DNA of 41,662 nucleotides, taken from positions 1-41,662 of the forward strand of contig JAAELL010000349.1 in NCBI GenBank assembly GCA_024226735.1. Direction: 5' to 3'. Below are positions 18,213 through 29,496 of this stretch, piece after piece. A program made the translations under genes and the position numbers. Below the pieces are notes generated by a model. It saw only the letters and a list, made by a program, of their open reading frames with translations. It did not search any database and was not told the origin of the DNA. Positions within the stretch are counted from its first letter, which is position 1. The number at the start of each line of letters is the position of its first letter. This DNA comes from a bacterium. Its GTDB lineage: Bacteria > Planctomycetota > UBA1135 > GCA-002686595.

Positions 18213-19244
18213 ATGATCAAGCTGCTTCTCGTTCCGACGCTCACCCTCGGCATCGCCCTCTCCGCGGCCACTCTACGCTTCGCTCCGGAGGACGGCTCGC
18301 GTTGGACCAAGACCTACGAGGTCACGACCGAGCTCGAGGGCGCGGAGCTCGAGGTCATCATGGACGGCCAGCCGGTCCCGTCCGAGTATCTGCCGCAGCT
18401 CGACATGCAGATGACTCTCAAGGACGAGTACGAGTTGACGGACACGTACGTGCGGACCGTGAAGGGGCGGCCGATCGAGCTGAAGCGGACCTACGCCACG
18501 ATCGCTTCGCAGGCGTCGCAGACTCTCGACATGGGAGGCTTCGAGGGAGCGGAGACCCAGGAGTTCGAGGTGAGCGGGACGAGTGAGCTCGTCGGCGAGA
18601 CGATCTTCTTCGAGTGGGACGCGGACGAAGAGTCGTACACGACCGCGTTCGCCGAGGGCTCCGAGACCGACGCTACCCTGCTCGACGGTCTGACCGAGGA
18701 CACGGACTTCCGTGACCTTCTTCCGCAAGGCGAGGCCGAAGCCGCCGGCGAGCTCGAAGTCGGTGCCGAGTGGACGGCCGACGCATCCGCGATCGCCGCG
18801 CTGCTCCTTCAGCCCGGCAGCGAGCTGCACATCGTTTACGAAGGCGAAGGCGCGGAGGAATACAACAAGCAGATCGACGAGGCGAGCGTAGAGGGCGAGG
18901 TCAAGCTCACGCTGCAGAGCACGTCGCAGGAGGACGGCAGGAACGTCGCGACGATCGCGGTCGAGGCGGAGGCCATCGTCGTTGCGAGCGGTCCGGGAAG
19001 CCTGGAGCAGGTGCCGGGGATCGATGGCGCCGCAACCGAGACGACCACGATCGAGTATCTCCTGGAGGGGGAGCTGACGTGGGATCTCGACGCGAACTAC
19101 GCCTCCGCGCTGTCCCTGGAGGGGGACTTGGAGCTCGACGTGCATGTCGTCCGGGACCCGAGCGAACCGGGACCGACGTTCGAGACTACCGCGAAGCTCG
19201 ACGGTAAGGCAGAGTTTCAGTTCCGCGCCGAGCGCGCGGAGTGA
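18213..19244 (+). CDS. Acidic secreted protein, tandem paralogue A
   Basis: The 343-residue protein has a short hydrophobic leader (MIKLLLVPTLTLGIALSAA) and a very Glu/Asp-rich body with alternating beta-strand-like segments. I do not recognise a family. It is clearly homologous to the next gene: FAPEDGSRWTKTY matches FAPEAGTTLTKTF, GETIFFEWDADEESY matches GTTVLFQWSEDDEEY, and LEGELTWDLDANYASALSLEGD matches the paralogue's end. ATG 18213 is supported by GGAG 8 nt upstream. A periplasmic or extracellular, possibly cation-binding role is only a guess from acidity. The upstream frame to 18177 is not needed. Confidence 0.85.
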   Translation: MIKLLLVPTLTLGIALSAATLRFAPEDGSRWTKTYEVTTELEGAELEVIMDGQPVPSEYLPQLDMQMTLKDEYELTDTYVRTVKGRPIELKRTYATIASQASQTLDMGGFEGAETQEFEVSGTSELVGETIFFEWDADEESYTTAFAEGSETDATLLDGLTEDTDFRDLLPQGEAEAAGELEVGAEWTADASAIAALLLQPGSELHIVYEGEGAEEYNKQIDEASVEGEVKLTLQSTSQEDGRNVATIAVEAEAIVVASGPGSLEQVPGIDGAATETTTIEYLLEGELTWDLDANYASALSLEGDLELDVHVVRDPSEPGPTFETTAKLDGKAEFQFRAERAE

Positions 19245-19287
19245 TTCCAGCCCGCGGACGCGCCGTCCGCCGTACCCGCCAAGTCGC

Positions 19288-20280
19288 ATGAAGCTGCTAC
19301 TCCTGACGCCCGTCTTCCTTCTCGCGCTCACCCACCAGGCCGCGGACCTCGTCTTCGCGCCCGAAGCGGGCACGACGCTCACCAAGACGTTCCGTCAGGA
19401 CTTCGAGGTCGAGCTGATCGACCAAGAGCTGGTCTTCACCATCAATGGCGAGGAGCAGCCGGAGCCCGACGGAGGCGAGTTCGAGCTCGTGCTCAAGGAG
19501 CACGAGACGATCACGATCACGGACGAGTACATCGCGGTCGAGGGCGGCCGGGCGACGCAGCTGCGCCGCACGTACGACGAGCTGACGACCCTGTCGACCC
19601 AGGAAATCAGTGGACCCGAGATCGAGAGCGACGCGGAGCCGGAGAAAGGCGAGTCCGAGCTCGAGGGGACGACCGTTCTCTTCCAGTGGAGCGAAGACGA
19701 CGAAGAGTACGCGGTCGAGTTCAGCGGCGACGACGAGGGCGACGAGGAGTTGCTCGAGGACCTTGACGCCGACGCGGACCTGACGTGGTTTCTGCCCGAC
19801 GACGAGGTCGACGTCGGTGACTCGTGGGAGCTCGAGGCGTCCGTGTTCGCGCTCCTCTCTTCCCCCGGCGGGGACTCGAAGGTCGAGCGTCCTGGCGACG
19901 ACGACACCGAGGACGCGTTCGGCGAGCAGTTCGACGAGAACCTGTCCGGTGACGTCACCTGCACCCTGTCGGAGATCGAGGAAGGGGTCGCGGTGATCCG
20001 AATCGAGATGGAACTCGAGACGACCGTCGAGGAAGAGGACGACATGGGCGGAGAGGAGGCCGACGTCACGTCGACCTCGACCTACTCGTTCACCTTCGAG
20101 CTGGAGGGCGAGCTGCGTTGGAACGTCGAGGCCAACCACGCGGACGGATTGTCCCTGTCGGGAGACGCGGGGCTCGAGCTCGTGAACGAGCAAGAGGGAT
20201 CGAGCCAGAACGTCGACTTCGAGGTGCGCTCGGTGCAGACGTTCGAGGGCTCGCTCAGCTTCGAGTTCGAGACCGAGTGA
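19288..20280 (+). CDS. Acidic secreted protein, tandem paralogue B
   Basis: The 330-residue protein has a leader MKLLLLTPVFLLALTHQAA and an even more acidic body than its upstream paralogue (runs such as DDEGDEELLEDLDADADL and EEEDDMGGEEAD). The same strand order and end motif, LEGELRWNVEANHADGLSLSGD, show a tandem duplication. It starts 43 bp after paralogue A and is probably co-transcribed. ATG 19288 is chosen for the leader; the ribosome site is weak. No catalytic motif is seen. It precedes the minor-pilin operon by 170 bp, with no proof of a functional link. Confidence 0.85.
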   Translation: MKLLLLTPVFLLALTHQAADLVFAPEAGTTLTKTFRQDFEVELIDQELVFTINGEEQPEPDGGEFELVLKEHETITITDEYIAVEGGRATQLRRTYDELTTLSTQEISGPEIESDAEPEKGESELEGTTVLFQWSEDDEEYAVEFSGDDEGDEELLEDLDADADLTWFLPDDEVDVGDSWELEASVFALLSSPGGDSKVERPGDDDTEDAFGEQFDENLSGDVTCTLSEIEEGVAVIRIEMELETTVEEEDDMGGEEADVTSTSTYSFTFELEGELRWNVEANHADGLSLSGDAGLELVNEQEGSSQNVDFEVRSVQTFEGSLSFEFETE

Positions 20281-20450
20281 CTCGTTCCGATTCGACTGGG
20301 AATTCTGTTCCCACCGGTGTCGATCAGACTCGACGATCGGTTCAGGTAATGTCGTTCGGTTCGCCGATTAGAGAGGTTCGTTCCTCCGAAACAGAGCCCG
20401 CACCCTAAGTCTTCCCAACGGTTCCCCCGGATGGATGTCGGGCTTCCACG

Positions 20451-21056
20451 ATGAAGCAGATCCGTTCGACACGAGGGGCCCGACCCCGACGGGCAAGCCG
20501 CGCCAAGCGGAGTGGCTTGACGTTGATGGAAGTCGCGGTGGCGCTCGCCATCCTGGCGACGGTCGTCGGCCTGTTCCTCGGGACGATCGGCGCTACTGCT
20601 CGCCAGCGCTGGGTCAACCGCGAGAACGCGGTCGTCGCGGAGGCCGTCTGTTCGCTCGTCGAGCGGATGCGCAACGAGGACTTCGCAGACGTCGTGCGAC
20701 TGTACAACGCCGATCCGTTCGACGATCCGCGGGGACCGGGGACCGCGCCGGGCAACGCGATGCGCATCGCGGGCGTCATTCCCACCGAGGACGCCGAAGC
20801 GGGGATGAGCATGTGGATTACGTTTCCCATCACGGAGGAACCCGACGGCATCGAAGGGACCTGGGAGCTGCGCGAGGACTTCGTCGATGCGCGGCTCGGC
20901 ACGCCGCGCGACTTGAATGGAGACAGTGTCATCGACGATCTCGACCATGCGAGTGACTACGCGATCTTGCCGATGCGGGTCGATGCGGCGTGGCAGGGAC
21001 GCTTCAGCCAGAGGACGTTCCAGATGCAGACGATGCTCGTGAGGTACCGCGATTGA
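20451..21056 (+). CDS. Type IV pilin-like minor pseudopilin (PilV/GspI-like)
   Basis: The 201-residue protein has a basic leader of about 22 residues (RGARPRRASRAKRSG) and then LTLMEVAVALAILATVVG. This is the class III prepilin signature: G before the cleavage site, Glu at +5, then a hydrophobic helix. It would be cleaved by a prepilin peptidase (not in this window) and inserted as a minor subunit of a type IV pilus or type II secretion pseudopilus. The globular part contains DLNGDSVIDDLD, which looks like a Ca2+-binding loop. The stop overlaps the next gene's TTG start by 4 bp. PilV-like assignment rests on position as first of a V-W-X order. Confidence 0.85.
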   Translation: MKQIRSTRGARPRRASRAKRSGLTLMEVAVALAILATVVGLFLGTIGATARQRWVNRENAVVAEAVCSLVERMRNEDFADVVRLYNADPFDDPRGPGTAPGNAMRIAGVIPTEDAEAGMSMWITFPITEEPDGIEGTWELREDFVDARLGTPRDLNGDSVIDDLDHASDYAILPMRVDAAWQGRFSQRTFQMQTMLVRYRD

Positions 21057-21663
21057 GTGTCGCGCGCAGGATCGGATCGAGAGCCGGGTTCACGATTCTC
21101 GAGCTCCTCTTGGCGCTCGGGCTCCTGGCGATCGTGGCGCAGAAGACGTTCGTCATGCTGACCGCTGCTTCGAAGGCGACCGCGACGGACACCTCGGCGC
21201 TCGTGCTCGAGGAGAAGGCGCGCCGGGTGCTGCAGCAGGTGGCGATGACCATCATGTCCGCCGATCGCGACAGCCTTGTGCCGGGCGTCGAGGCGCCCCT
21301 CGATACCGACGCGCTGCGCTTCAAGGTGCACCTTGGAGTCGAGAACGGTGAGGTCGTCTGGAGCGAGCCCGAAGAGATCGTGCAGAAGGGGCAGAAGGTC
21401 GTCTGGCGCAGTTACGTCGCCACCGAGAAGGAGCGCCACATCACGTGGACGAATCTTGTCGCGCCGTTCCTCGAAGGCGAGATCCCCAACGGTATGGACG
21501 ACAACGGCAACGGCGTCATCGACGAGAAGGGGCTCAGCTTCGAGGTCGATCGCAGCGCCGTGACGATTCGACTCACTCTGGCGCAGGCCGCGGGTGAGGG
21601 AGATGAGAGGTTGCAGACCGTGGAGACGGTCGTCACCTGCCGCAACCTGCAGGAGGCGAAGGA

Positions 21664-21667
<4 letters not shown>
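21053..21667 (+). CDS. Type IV pilin-like minor pseudopilin (PilW/GspJ-like)
   Basis: The 204-residue protein starts at TTG 21053, overlapping the previous stop (TTGA). It has a short basic leader (SVARRIGSRAG) followed by FTILELLLALGLLAIVA, a prepilin motif with F at +1 and E at +5. The globular region includes NGMDDNGNGVIDEKGLSFEVD, an EF-hand-like DxNGNGxxDE loop also seen in PilW/GspJ-type minor pilins. The stop overlaps the ATG of the next gene (ATGA). The frame is open upstream to 20990, but that part is antiparallel noise within the previous gene, and the overlap start gives a normal leader length. Confidence 0.85.
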
Positions 21668-23838
<2,171 letters not shown>

Positions 23839-23867
23839 GGCGTCGATAGTCTTCGCCAGGTATAGCG

Positions 23868-25199
23868 ATGAATTGGATCCAAACAGCACAGTCTCTCGCG
23901 TGCGCGGCGGCCCTGACCGTCGCGCCCGCCTTCGCATTTTCCGCAGAGAGCCTCGCGCAGGGCGGCGACGGGGCGTTTGCCGTCTCGCGCGTTCTCATGG
24001 CGCGCGAGAACCTGCGCGGCCGCGACGTCGGGCGTGTCACGCGCAAGCTGACCGAGCTCGGGAGCGACGCGGTTCCCGACATCTTCCAAGTCCTCGTCCG
24101 CGGGCGGATGCCGATCGAGACGACCGACGGCACGACTCTGCTCAAGTCGCTGGAGACGTGGCACCGGCAGGCCTTGAGCGACGCGCTGACGCAGGTGCCC
24201 ATCGAGGTGTTGCGCGGCTTCCTCGCGCAGCTCGCGGAGGCCGAGTACCAGCTCTCGGCGCGTGTTCGCGCCGCGGAGCTGCTCCAGCGCGTTGGGCGGC
24301 GACGTGACGCCGCCCTGCTCGTCCAGCTCACGACGCCGCCCGAGGACCAGCGCCGCGTGCCGCGCGAGCTGCGCGAGGCGTTCGAGGCCGCGCTCCTGGC
24401 GATGGCCGACCGCGATCCGGCGCTCGTCGGCCGCCTAGGCATGATGTTCGAGGACGTTCACCCCTCCTACCTCGTGTCGCTCGTGCACTGCGCTGGGGCC
24501 ACGGAGTCGGAGGAGGGCTTCCAGCAGCTCGCTTCGATGCTCGGCGGCTTCCCGCAGCTCGACTCGCTCGTGATGATCGAGATGGGCCGGATCGGTCGGG
24601 GCCTGCCGCAACCGCTCGATGACCACACGTTGGGCCGTGTGCGCGAGTACCTGCGCCACGACGACGTGCGCCTCGTGCTCGAGGCGATCGCCGCCGCCAA
24701 GAGTCTGGGCGACGACGGGGCGATCCCCGATCTCGTCGCGCACATGCGGTCTGCGGACCGCAACGTCCGCAACCGCGCCTACGACGCGCTGCGCGCACTG
24801 ACTGGGCTGCGCATGGGGCAGGACTTCACCGACTGGGACGAGTGGCTCGCCGCCGAGTTCGATTGGTGGTCGAACGAGGCTCCGCGGCAGATCCGCCTGG
24901 TCGAGTCCACGTCGGGCTCGAAGGCGCGTCGGGCGGCACTCGAGCTTGCGCGGCACCGGCTGTTCCGGCGCGACCTCGGGCCCGTTCTCGAGGAGTGCCT
25001 CGGCAAGCGTGACACCGAGCTCGTGCGTATCGTTTGCGCCGGATTGGGGCACTACGGGACCCAGTCCGCAATCCCGAAGCTCGCGAAACTCTTGTCGCAT
25101 TCTGAACCCCTGGTCCAACAGGAGGCGCGCCGAGCCTTGACCAGGATCGTGGGAGAGGACCTTGGCGCCGAGCCGGCCGCGTGGTCGACCGGCGATTGA
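23868..25199 (+). CDS. Secreted HEAT-repeat protein
   Basis: The 443-residue protein has a signal peptide (ACAAALTVAPAFAFSAESLAQ) and then alpha-helical HEAT-like repeats. The clearest are VREYLRHDDVRLVLEAIAAAKSLGDDGAIPDLVAHMRSADRNVRNRAYDALRALTG (in parts) and, near the end, GLGHYGTQSAIPKLAKLLSHSEPLVQQEARRALTRI. Such solenoids usually act as protein-binding scaffolds. It follows the PilX-like gene by 29 bp with no terminator between, so it is likely in the same operon and could support assembly of the pilus-like structure; that link is inferred from position only. Confidence 0.85.
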   Translation: MNWIQTAQSLACAAALTVAPAFAFSAESLAQGGDGAFAVSRVLMARENLRGRDVGRVTRKLTELGSDAVPDIFQVLVRGRMPIETTDGTTLLKSLETWHRQALSDALTQVPIEVLRGFLAQLAEAEYQLSARVRAAELLQRVGRRRDAALLVQLTTPPEDQRRVPRELREAFEAALLAMADRDPALVGRLGMMFEDVHPSYLVSLVHCAGATESEEGFQQLASMLGGFPQLDSLVMIEMGRIGRGLPQPLDDHTLGRVREYLRHDDVRLVLEAIAAAKSLGDDGAIPDLVAHMRSADRNVRNRAYDALRALTGLRMGQDFTDWDEWLAAEFDWWSNEAPRQIRLVESTSGSKARRAALELARHRLFRRDLGPVLEECLGKRDTELVRIVCAGLGHYGTQSAIPKLAKLLSHSEPLVQQEARRALTRIVGEDLGAEPAAWSTGD

Positions 25200-25322
25200 G
25201 GGAACCAATTTGAGAGGGGGCGCTCTCTTTCTCGCTCTGCCTCAGGTGCAGTGCCCGCGACGCTCGAAGAATGGTGCGGGAGAGGCACCACCTGCGGGTG
25301 GGCGCCCGATTGTCCTGATCTC

Positions 25323-27167
25323 ATGTCCCTGCGCTCGAAGATCGTTCTAGTGCTCGTAGCCGTGGTCGTGCTCTTCGTGGGTATCGACAACGGTCTGCAG
25401 CGTTGGCTCGTCCGCGGTCGCTACTTGGATCTGGAGCGCAAGCAGGCGATGTCCGACCTCGCGCGCATCACCGCGCAGTTCGGACACGCCGGACAGGAGC
25501 TCGCGAACCAGGCCGAGCGACTCGTGCTGCTCCCGAGCGGCAAAACGCGCCTCGATCCGGAGATCCTGCAGGCGGCTCGTATCGACCTCGCCTACGTGTG
25601 TGAGACCGACGGGCGCGTCATCGACAGCTGGAACGTGCCGTCGCCGACCGGCGGCGAGCTGCGCTTGCCGCAGTTCCCGCGCGGGGCGCTCTCGATGGGG
25701 CACCCGCTGGTCGAGTGCGAGAACGGCGAGCGCACCGTCGGCTGGATGACGACCGAGAACGGTCTGATGCTCGTCGCCGGAACGACCTCGAAGAAGGCGC
25801 CGGAGCTGCGGCTCATCGTCGGCTGTTTCGTCGATGGGGGCGCGGTACGAGACCTCGGGCACGTCGCGCACGTCGACTTCGACGTGCACCTGCTCGCCGG
25901 TCCAATCGACGACGTCGTCCAGGAGCGGCTCGACGTGGTCACCAGCCTGGGCGGGCCGGCGCACGAGCTGGCGGACGGCGAGAGGGTGCGCGGCTGGAAG
26001 GCGCTCAACAACCTCCGCGGTGTGCCGGTGGTCCTCCTCGAGGCCGTCAGCTCCGGGGCGATCGCCGCACACGGAGCTCAGACGGCCAACTACGCGATGC
26101 TCTCGAGCTTGGGCTCGTCCGTACTGATCCTGACGGTCCTGCTCGTGCTTCTGCGCACGATCGTGACGGGGCCGCTGCACCGCCTGACGCGCCACGCGGT
26201 CGCCATTGGCCAGACCGACGACCTGTCGACGCGCTTCGACGCGCACCGCAACGACGAGATCGGCGTTCTGGCCGGCGAGTTCGACAGCATGATGGCCAAG
26301 CTCGCCGACTCGCGCGAAGAGTTGATGCGCGCCTCTCGGCTGGCTGGCAAGTCCGAGGTCTCGACCGAGGTCTTGCACAACGTCGGCAACGTCCTCAACA
26401 GCGTACAGATCTCGTGGCAGCAGTCGGTGGAGGCGATCCACGCGGCGTCGCTCGAGGACCTGCGAAGGCTCGCCGAGGACCTGCGGACGCGTGGCGAGGC
26501 GGCGATCACCTATCTCTCGACGGACTCGCGCATCGAGCGGATGATCGACTTGATGGAGGCGATCCACACGTCAGCGGGCGAGGATCACGATCGCGCCGTT
26601 TCCGAGTTGCGGCGTCTCGGCGATGGAATCCATCGCATTGGCGAGCTGGTGCAATCGCAAGGGCGCCATGCCCAGAGCGTCGACGTGGTCGAATGGGTCG
26701 ATCTGCCCAAGGAGCTCGACGAAGTGTTGAGCGCCAGCGGTCTCGACATGAATGCGTCCGATGGCCTGCTCGTCCTGCGTGACTACGCCGACGTCTCGCG
26801 CACGCGCCTCGATCGCCATCGGCTGTTCGGTGTGCTCGTGCCCGTCGTTCACAACGCGATCCAGGCGATGGAAAAGACCGGCGCCCACCGCGGCACGCTC
26901 CTCGTGCGTCTACGCGCCGAGAACGGAGCAGCCGTCGCGATCGACATCGTCGACGATGGCGTGGGCATCGCGCCCCAGAACATGACCGAGGTCTTCGCCG
27001 GCGGCTACTCGACGCGCGGCGCGCTCGGCATGGGGCTCCATCTGGCGGCCAACACCGCGCGTGAGATGGGCGGGAATCTCACGGCCGAGAGCGCCGGAGA
27101 GGGCAAGGGCGCGACGTTCACTCTGCACCTGCCGGGCCGCGCACAAGGCGTGCGCGGCGCGGCTTGA
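25323..27167 (+). CDS. Membrane sensor histidine kinase (CHASE4-like, HAMP, HATPase)
   Basis: The 614-residue protein has TM1 at about residues 7-25, a periplasmic CHASE4-like sensor with AYVCETDGRVIDSW, and TM2 around SVLILTVLLVLLRTIV. A HAMP domain follows (GPLHRLTRHAVAIG ... DEIGVLAGEFDSM). The phospho-acceptor region SRLAGKSEVSTEVLHNVGNVLNS has His in VLHNVGN. The HATPase_c domain carries N-box HNAIQAM, G1 DDGVGI and G2 GMGLHLAA. No response regulator is adjacent, so the partner is elsewhere. ATG 25323 is chosen because TM1 follows at once; the upstream frame to 25251 has no leader character. A link to the preceding pilus-like operon is possible but unproven. Confidence 0.9.
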   Translation: MSLRSKIVLVLVAVVVLFVGIDNGLQRWLVRGRYLDLERKQAMSDLARITAQFGHAGQELANQAERLVLLPSGKTRLDPEILQAARIDLAYVCETDGRVIDSWNVPSPTGGELRLPQFPRGALSMGHPLVECENGERTVGWMTTENGLMLVAGTTSKKAPELRLIVGCFVDGGAVRDLGHVAHVDFDVHLLAGPIDDVVQERLDVVTSLGGPAHELADGERVRGWKALNNLRGVPVVLLEAVSSGAIAAHGAQTANYAMLSSLGSSVLILTVLLVLLRTIVTGPLHRLTRHAVAIGQTDDLSTRFDAHRNDEIGVLAGEFDSMMAKLADSREELMRASRLAGKSEVSTEVLHNVGNVLNSVQISWQQSVEAIHAASLEDLRRLAEDLRTRGEAAITYLSTDSRIERMIDLMEAIHTSAGEDHDRAVSELRRLGDGIHRIGELVQSQGRHAQSVDVVEWVDLPKELDEVLSASGLDMNASDGLLVLRDYADVSRTRLDRHRLFGVLVPVVHNAIQAMEKTGAHRGTLLVRLRAENGAAVAIDIVDDGVGIAPQNMTEVFAGGYSTRGALGMGLHLAANTAREMGGNLTAESAGEGKGATFTLHLPGRAQGVRGAA

Positions 27168-27192
27168 CGCTGAGGCCGTGCGCGGCGCGGCT
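27149..27192 (+). repeat. 16-bp direct repeat across the kinase stop codon
   Basis: CGTGCGCGGCGCGGCT occurs at 27149-27164 (last codons of the kinase) and again at 27177-27192, where it reaches the stop of the convergent gene. This looks like a short duplication in the 24-bp space between two convergent genes. Confidence 0.85.
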
Positions 27193-28475
27193 CAGGGGAA
27201 GGAGACCGAGCGCGCGTTCGTGAAGTTCGACGTGCTGGTCGGATTCTGGTCTCGATACCAGGCCTGGAAGTTCCAGGTGTCGCCGGGGACGATCGGCGTG
27301 GGCGGAGTCGTCGGCATGTCCAGGGTGTCGACCGCGAGCTGGAAGGACCCCGAAGCTCCCGAGTTCTGGACCTCACCGGGCCGCGCGAAGCGAGCGATCG
27401 TGCCCCCGAGGCAGAGGTTGCCTTGACTGCCCGCGGGGTTCGGGACGAAGCCCTGGACCTGCGAGGTGAGGAAGTAGCCGAACTGATGGATCGGTAGGTC
27501 GTACGCTTCGAGCTGCATCGGCTCGCCCGCGTTACCGCTGCCGTAGGCGCCGATGCTCGCCGCCGTTCCGGTCGAGTTCATGGCAGCCGGGTCGCAGTAA
27601 GCTTGGCCTAGCGAATAGATGCCGTCGTTGATCAGCTCGAACGCCATCCATTGGCCCGCGTTCTGGTCGAACGCGTAGTAGTCGTAGACGGAGTCGGTCT
27701 GCCCGATCGTCGAGAAGGTCAGCCGGTAGTCTTCCTGCGGCGCGAGCCCCGGTCCGTCGGACGACCACAGCATGCCCCCGTTGGGCCGCGGGTTGCCGTC
27801 GGGATCGACGAAGACGGGCATCGGCGCCCAGTTGCCCGTGTGCGGCGGAGCGATGAGCTCGTGTGCGCCGCCGGGATCGAAAGTCGCCGTCCGGGGGAAG
27901 ATCGCGACGGTCGGGACGACGTGCGTGTCCTCGCCGGCGATGCCGATGGCAGCGTCCTCCAGCGTCACGCTCCCCGTCGGATCGTCGACGATGCGCGTGC
28001 AGTGGCTCGACACGCTCACCGTGACGTCGCCGCCGCCCTGGAACCCGGCCGTACGCACGAGCTCGATCACTTCCCAGTCGGGTTGCGGCGTGTACGTGAT
28101 GCTGAAGCGGCGCGAGGGCGGCGCCGCGGTGTCGACGATCGACGTCGCGGCCGCGGCCGTCTGCTTCGGCGGCGTGCCGATCGTGTAGCCCTTGACCGAG
28201 CTCAGGCCGTACTGGAACGCGGCTGCGCCGCGCAGGACGAGGGAGAAGCTCTTCTCGTTCGTCGGGATGTGCCAGTTGCGTTTGCCGAACCAGACCTTGG
28301 CACCCGCTTCGCCGGGGAGCGTCACGCCCCCGACCGTCGATTGCCAGGGGGCCGCGGGTGGTTCGACGTTGCCCGGGTTCTCGGTCGCGAAGTATCCGGC
28401 CTGGGCGGAAACGAGCGGCGTGAGCGAAAACAGGAATGCGGCGGCGGCTGCTGCGTTGCTTCGAAGTCCCATCAT
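27192..28475 (-). CDS. Secreted protein with shared C-terminal module
   Basis: The 427-residue protein starts at ATG 28475 with GAGGAG 5-7 nt upstream and a signal peptide ending S-A-Q-A. The N-terminal 280 residues are beta-rich and I do not recognise them (GAAAFQYGLSSVKGYTIG; TPQPDWEVIELVRTAGF). The C-terminal 140 residues are the shared module, from YCDPAAMNSTG through FGYFLTSQVQGFVPNPAGSQ to NFQAWYRDQNP ... SNFTNARSVSF. It is likely exported and handled like the other three module-bearing proteins. It ends against the convergent kinase gene. Confidence 0.85.
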   Translation of the reverse strand: MMGLRSNAAAAAAFLFSLTPLVSAQAGYFATENPGNVEPPAAPWQSTVGGVTLPGEAGAKVWFGKRNWHIPTNEKSFSLVLRGAAAFQYGLSSVKGYTIGTPPKQTAAAATSIVDTAAPPSRRFSITYTPQPDWEVIELVRTAGFQGGGDVTVSVSSHCTRIVDDPTGSVTLEDAAIGIAGEDTHVVPTVAIFPRTATFDPGGAHELIAPPHTGNWAPMPVFVDPDGNPRPNGGMLWSSDGPGLAPQEDYRLTFSTIGQTDSVYDYYAFDQNAGQWMAFELINDGIYSLGQAYCDPAAMNSTGTAASIGAYGSGNAGEPMQLEAYDLPIHQFGYFLTSQVQGFVPNPAGSQGNLCLGGTIARFARPGEVQNSGASGSFQLAVDTLDMPTTPPTPIVPGDTWNFQAWYRDQNPTSTSNFTNARSVSFP

Positions 28476-28563
28476 TGTCTCCTCGGTGGGCGGCGAGCCA
28501 CTTCGAACTGCGCTGCCGTTTCGGGAGAGGACACGAATCGCGCAAAAGATCGTCCGTTCCGAA

Positions 28564-29382
28564 TTAGTGCTTCGCCTGAAACCGTATCGGCCCGTTGCCC
28601 TCGGGCTCGAGGCGGCAGATGTCCCACTTCTCGTCGTTGCCCCGCGACACCTCCAGCTTCTGCGCGATGACGACCTTGTGTCCGTCGGTGATCACGTTGA
28701 TCGCGCCGAACACCGCGACGCTGCGGTCGATCGTCTCGTCCATCTGCTTCTTGAACTTCTTCGCGTCGAGACCCTTCTTGAGCATCGTCGGGAACTGCTT
28801 GTTGAACACGCGCCCCCTGACCTTCTTCTCCCAGCGCGCCTTCGTGTTCAAGAAGCTCTGCAGCTCGGACTTGCTGGTGACCGAGCGCGCCAGGAAGGTG
28901 CTCCGTCCGATCTTCTTGCGCGGGCCCAGCGAATCGTTCTTCTTCTTGCTCGCCGGGAACTCCTCCATGATCCCGTTCGTGTAGATCGTGTCGAAGAAGA
29001 CCTTGGGGTCGTCGAAGAACCGGTCGAAGCCCATGTAGTGGTCCGAGACGCCGGCGTCGATGATCATCTGCTTGTCGTCGGGCGTCACCACGAGGCAGCC
29101 GTCGCCCTGGCCGATGTCGACGAAGATCACCTCGAGCACGCGGTCGTCCTGGACCTCGTGCTCGCGGACGAAGATGTCGTCTTGGAAACCGCGGATGTGG
29201 CACCGGACGTACTTGCCCGTCACCGTGTCGCCGTGCACGTCCTTGACCTTGTAGGTGCCCTGCTTTTGGCCCTTGTCGAGGATGAAGTCTCCCCACAACA
29301 GATGCTGGAGCGGCCTTTTTCCGTCGGGCTGCGCGAAGGCGACCGCGGACGGATACCCGGCAAAACGTTTGCGGGACGGCAT
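28564..29382 (-). CDS. Metallo-beta-lactamase-like hydrolase lacking its catalytic core
   Basis: The 272-residue protein begins like MBL-fold, ComEC-related hydrolases: HLLWGDFI, then VIFVDIGQGDGCLVVTPDDK and IIDAG (residues 83-111). Relatives, as I recall them, continue to an H-x-H-x-D-H zinc motif in a VISHPDxDHYxGF context. Here IIDAGV joins directly to SDHYMGFDRFF (junction near 112), so the first His residues are absent. After FPTMLKKGLDA (207) the sequence jumps to KKFKKQMDETIDRSVAVFGAIN, the family's C-terminus, so the central 200 or more residues are missing too. The frame is intact and ends QAKH, so a product may exist, but zinc hydrolase activity is unlikely. Confidence 0.7.
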   Translation of the reverse strand: MPSRKRFAGYPSAVAFAQPDGKRPLQHLLWGDFILDKGQKQGTYKVKDVHGDTVTGKYVRCHIRGFQDDIFVREHEVQDDRVLEVIFVDIGQGDGCLVVTPDDKQMIIDAGVSDHYMGFDRFFDDPKVFFDTIYTNGIMEEFPASKKKNDSLGPRKKIGRSTFLARSVTSKSELQSFLNTKARWEKKVRGRVFNKQFPTMLKKGLDAKKFKKQMDETIDRSVAVFGAINVITDGHKVVIAQKLEVSRGNDEKWDICRLEPEGNGPIRFQAKH

Positions 29383-29496
29383 GGGGGGACTTCTTCTCTC
29401 TCCGGGGGGGGGCCGAGTGGCGAGGACTGAATCATAGATTGCGTGGAGCGCGCGCGGTGGATTCGCCGCCGGGCGCGGGCGACAATCTCCAACCGC

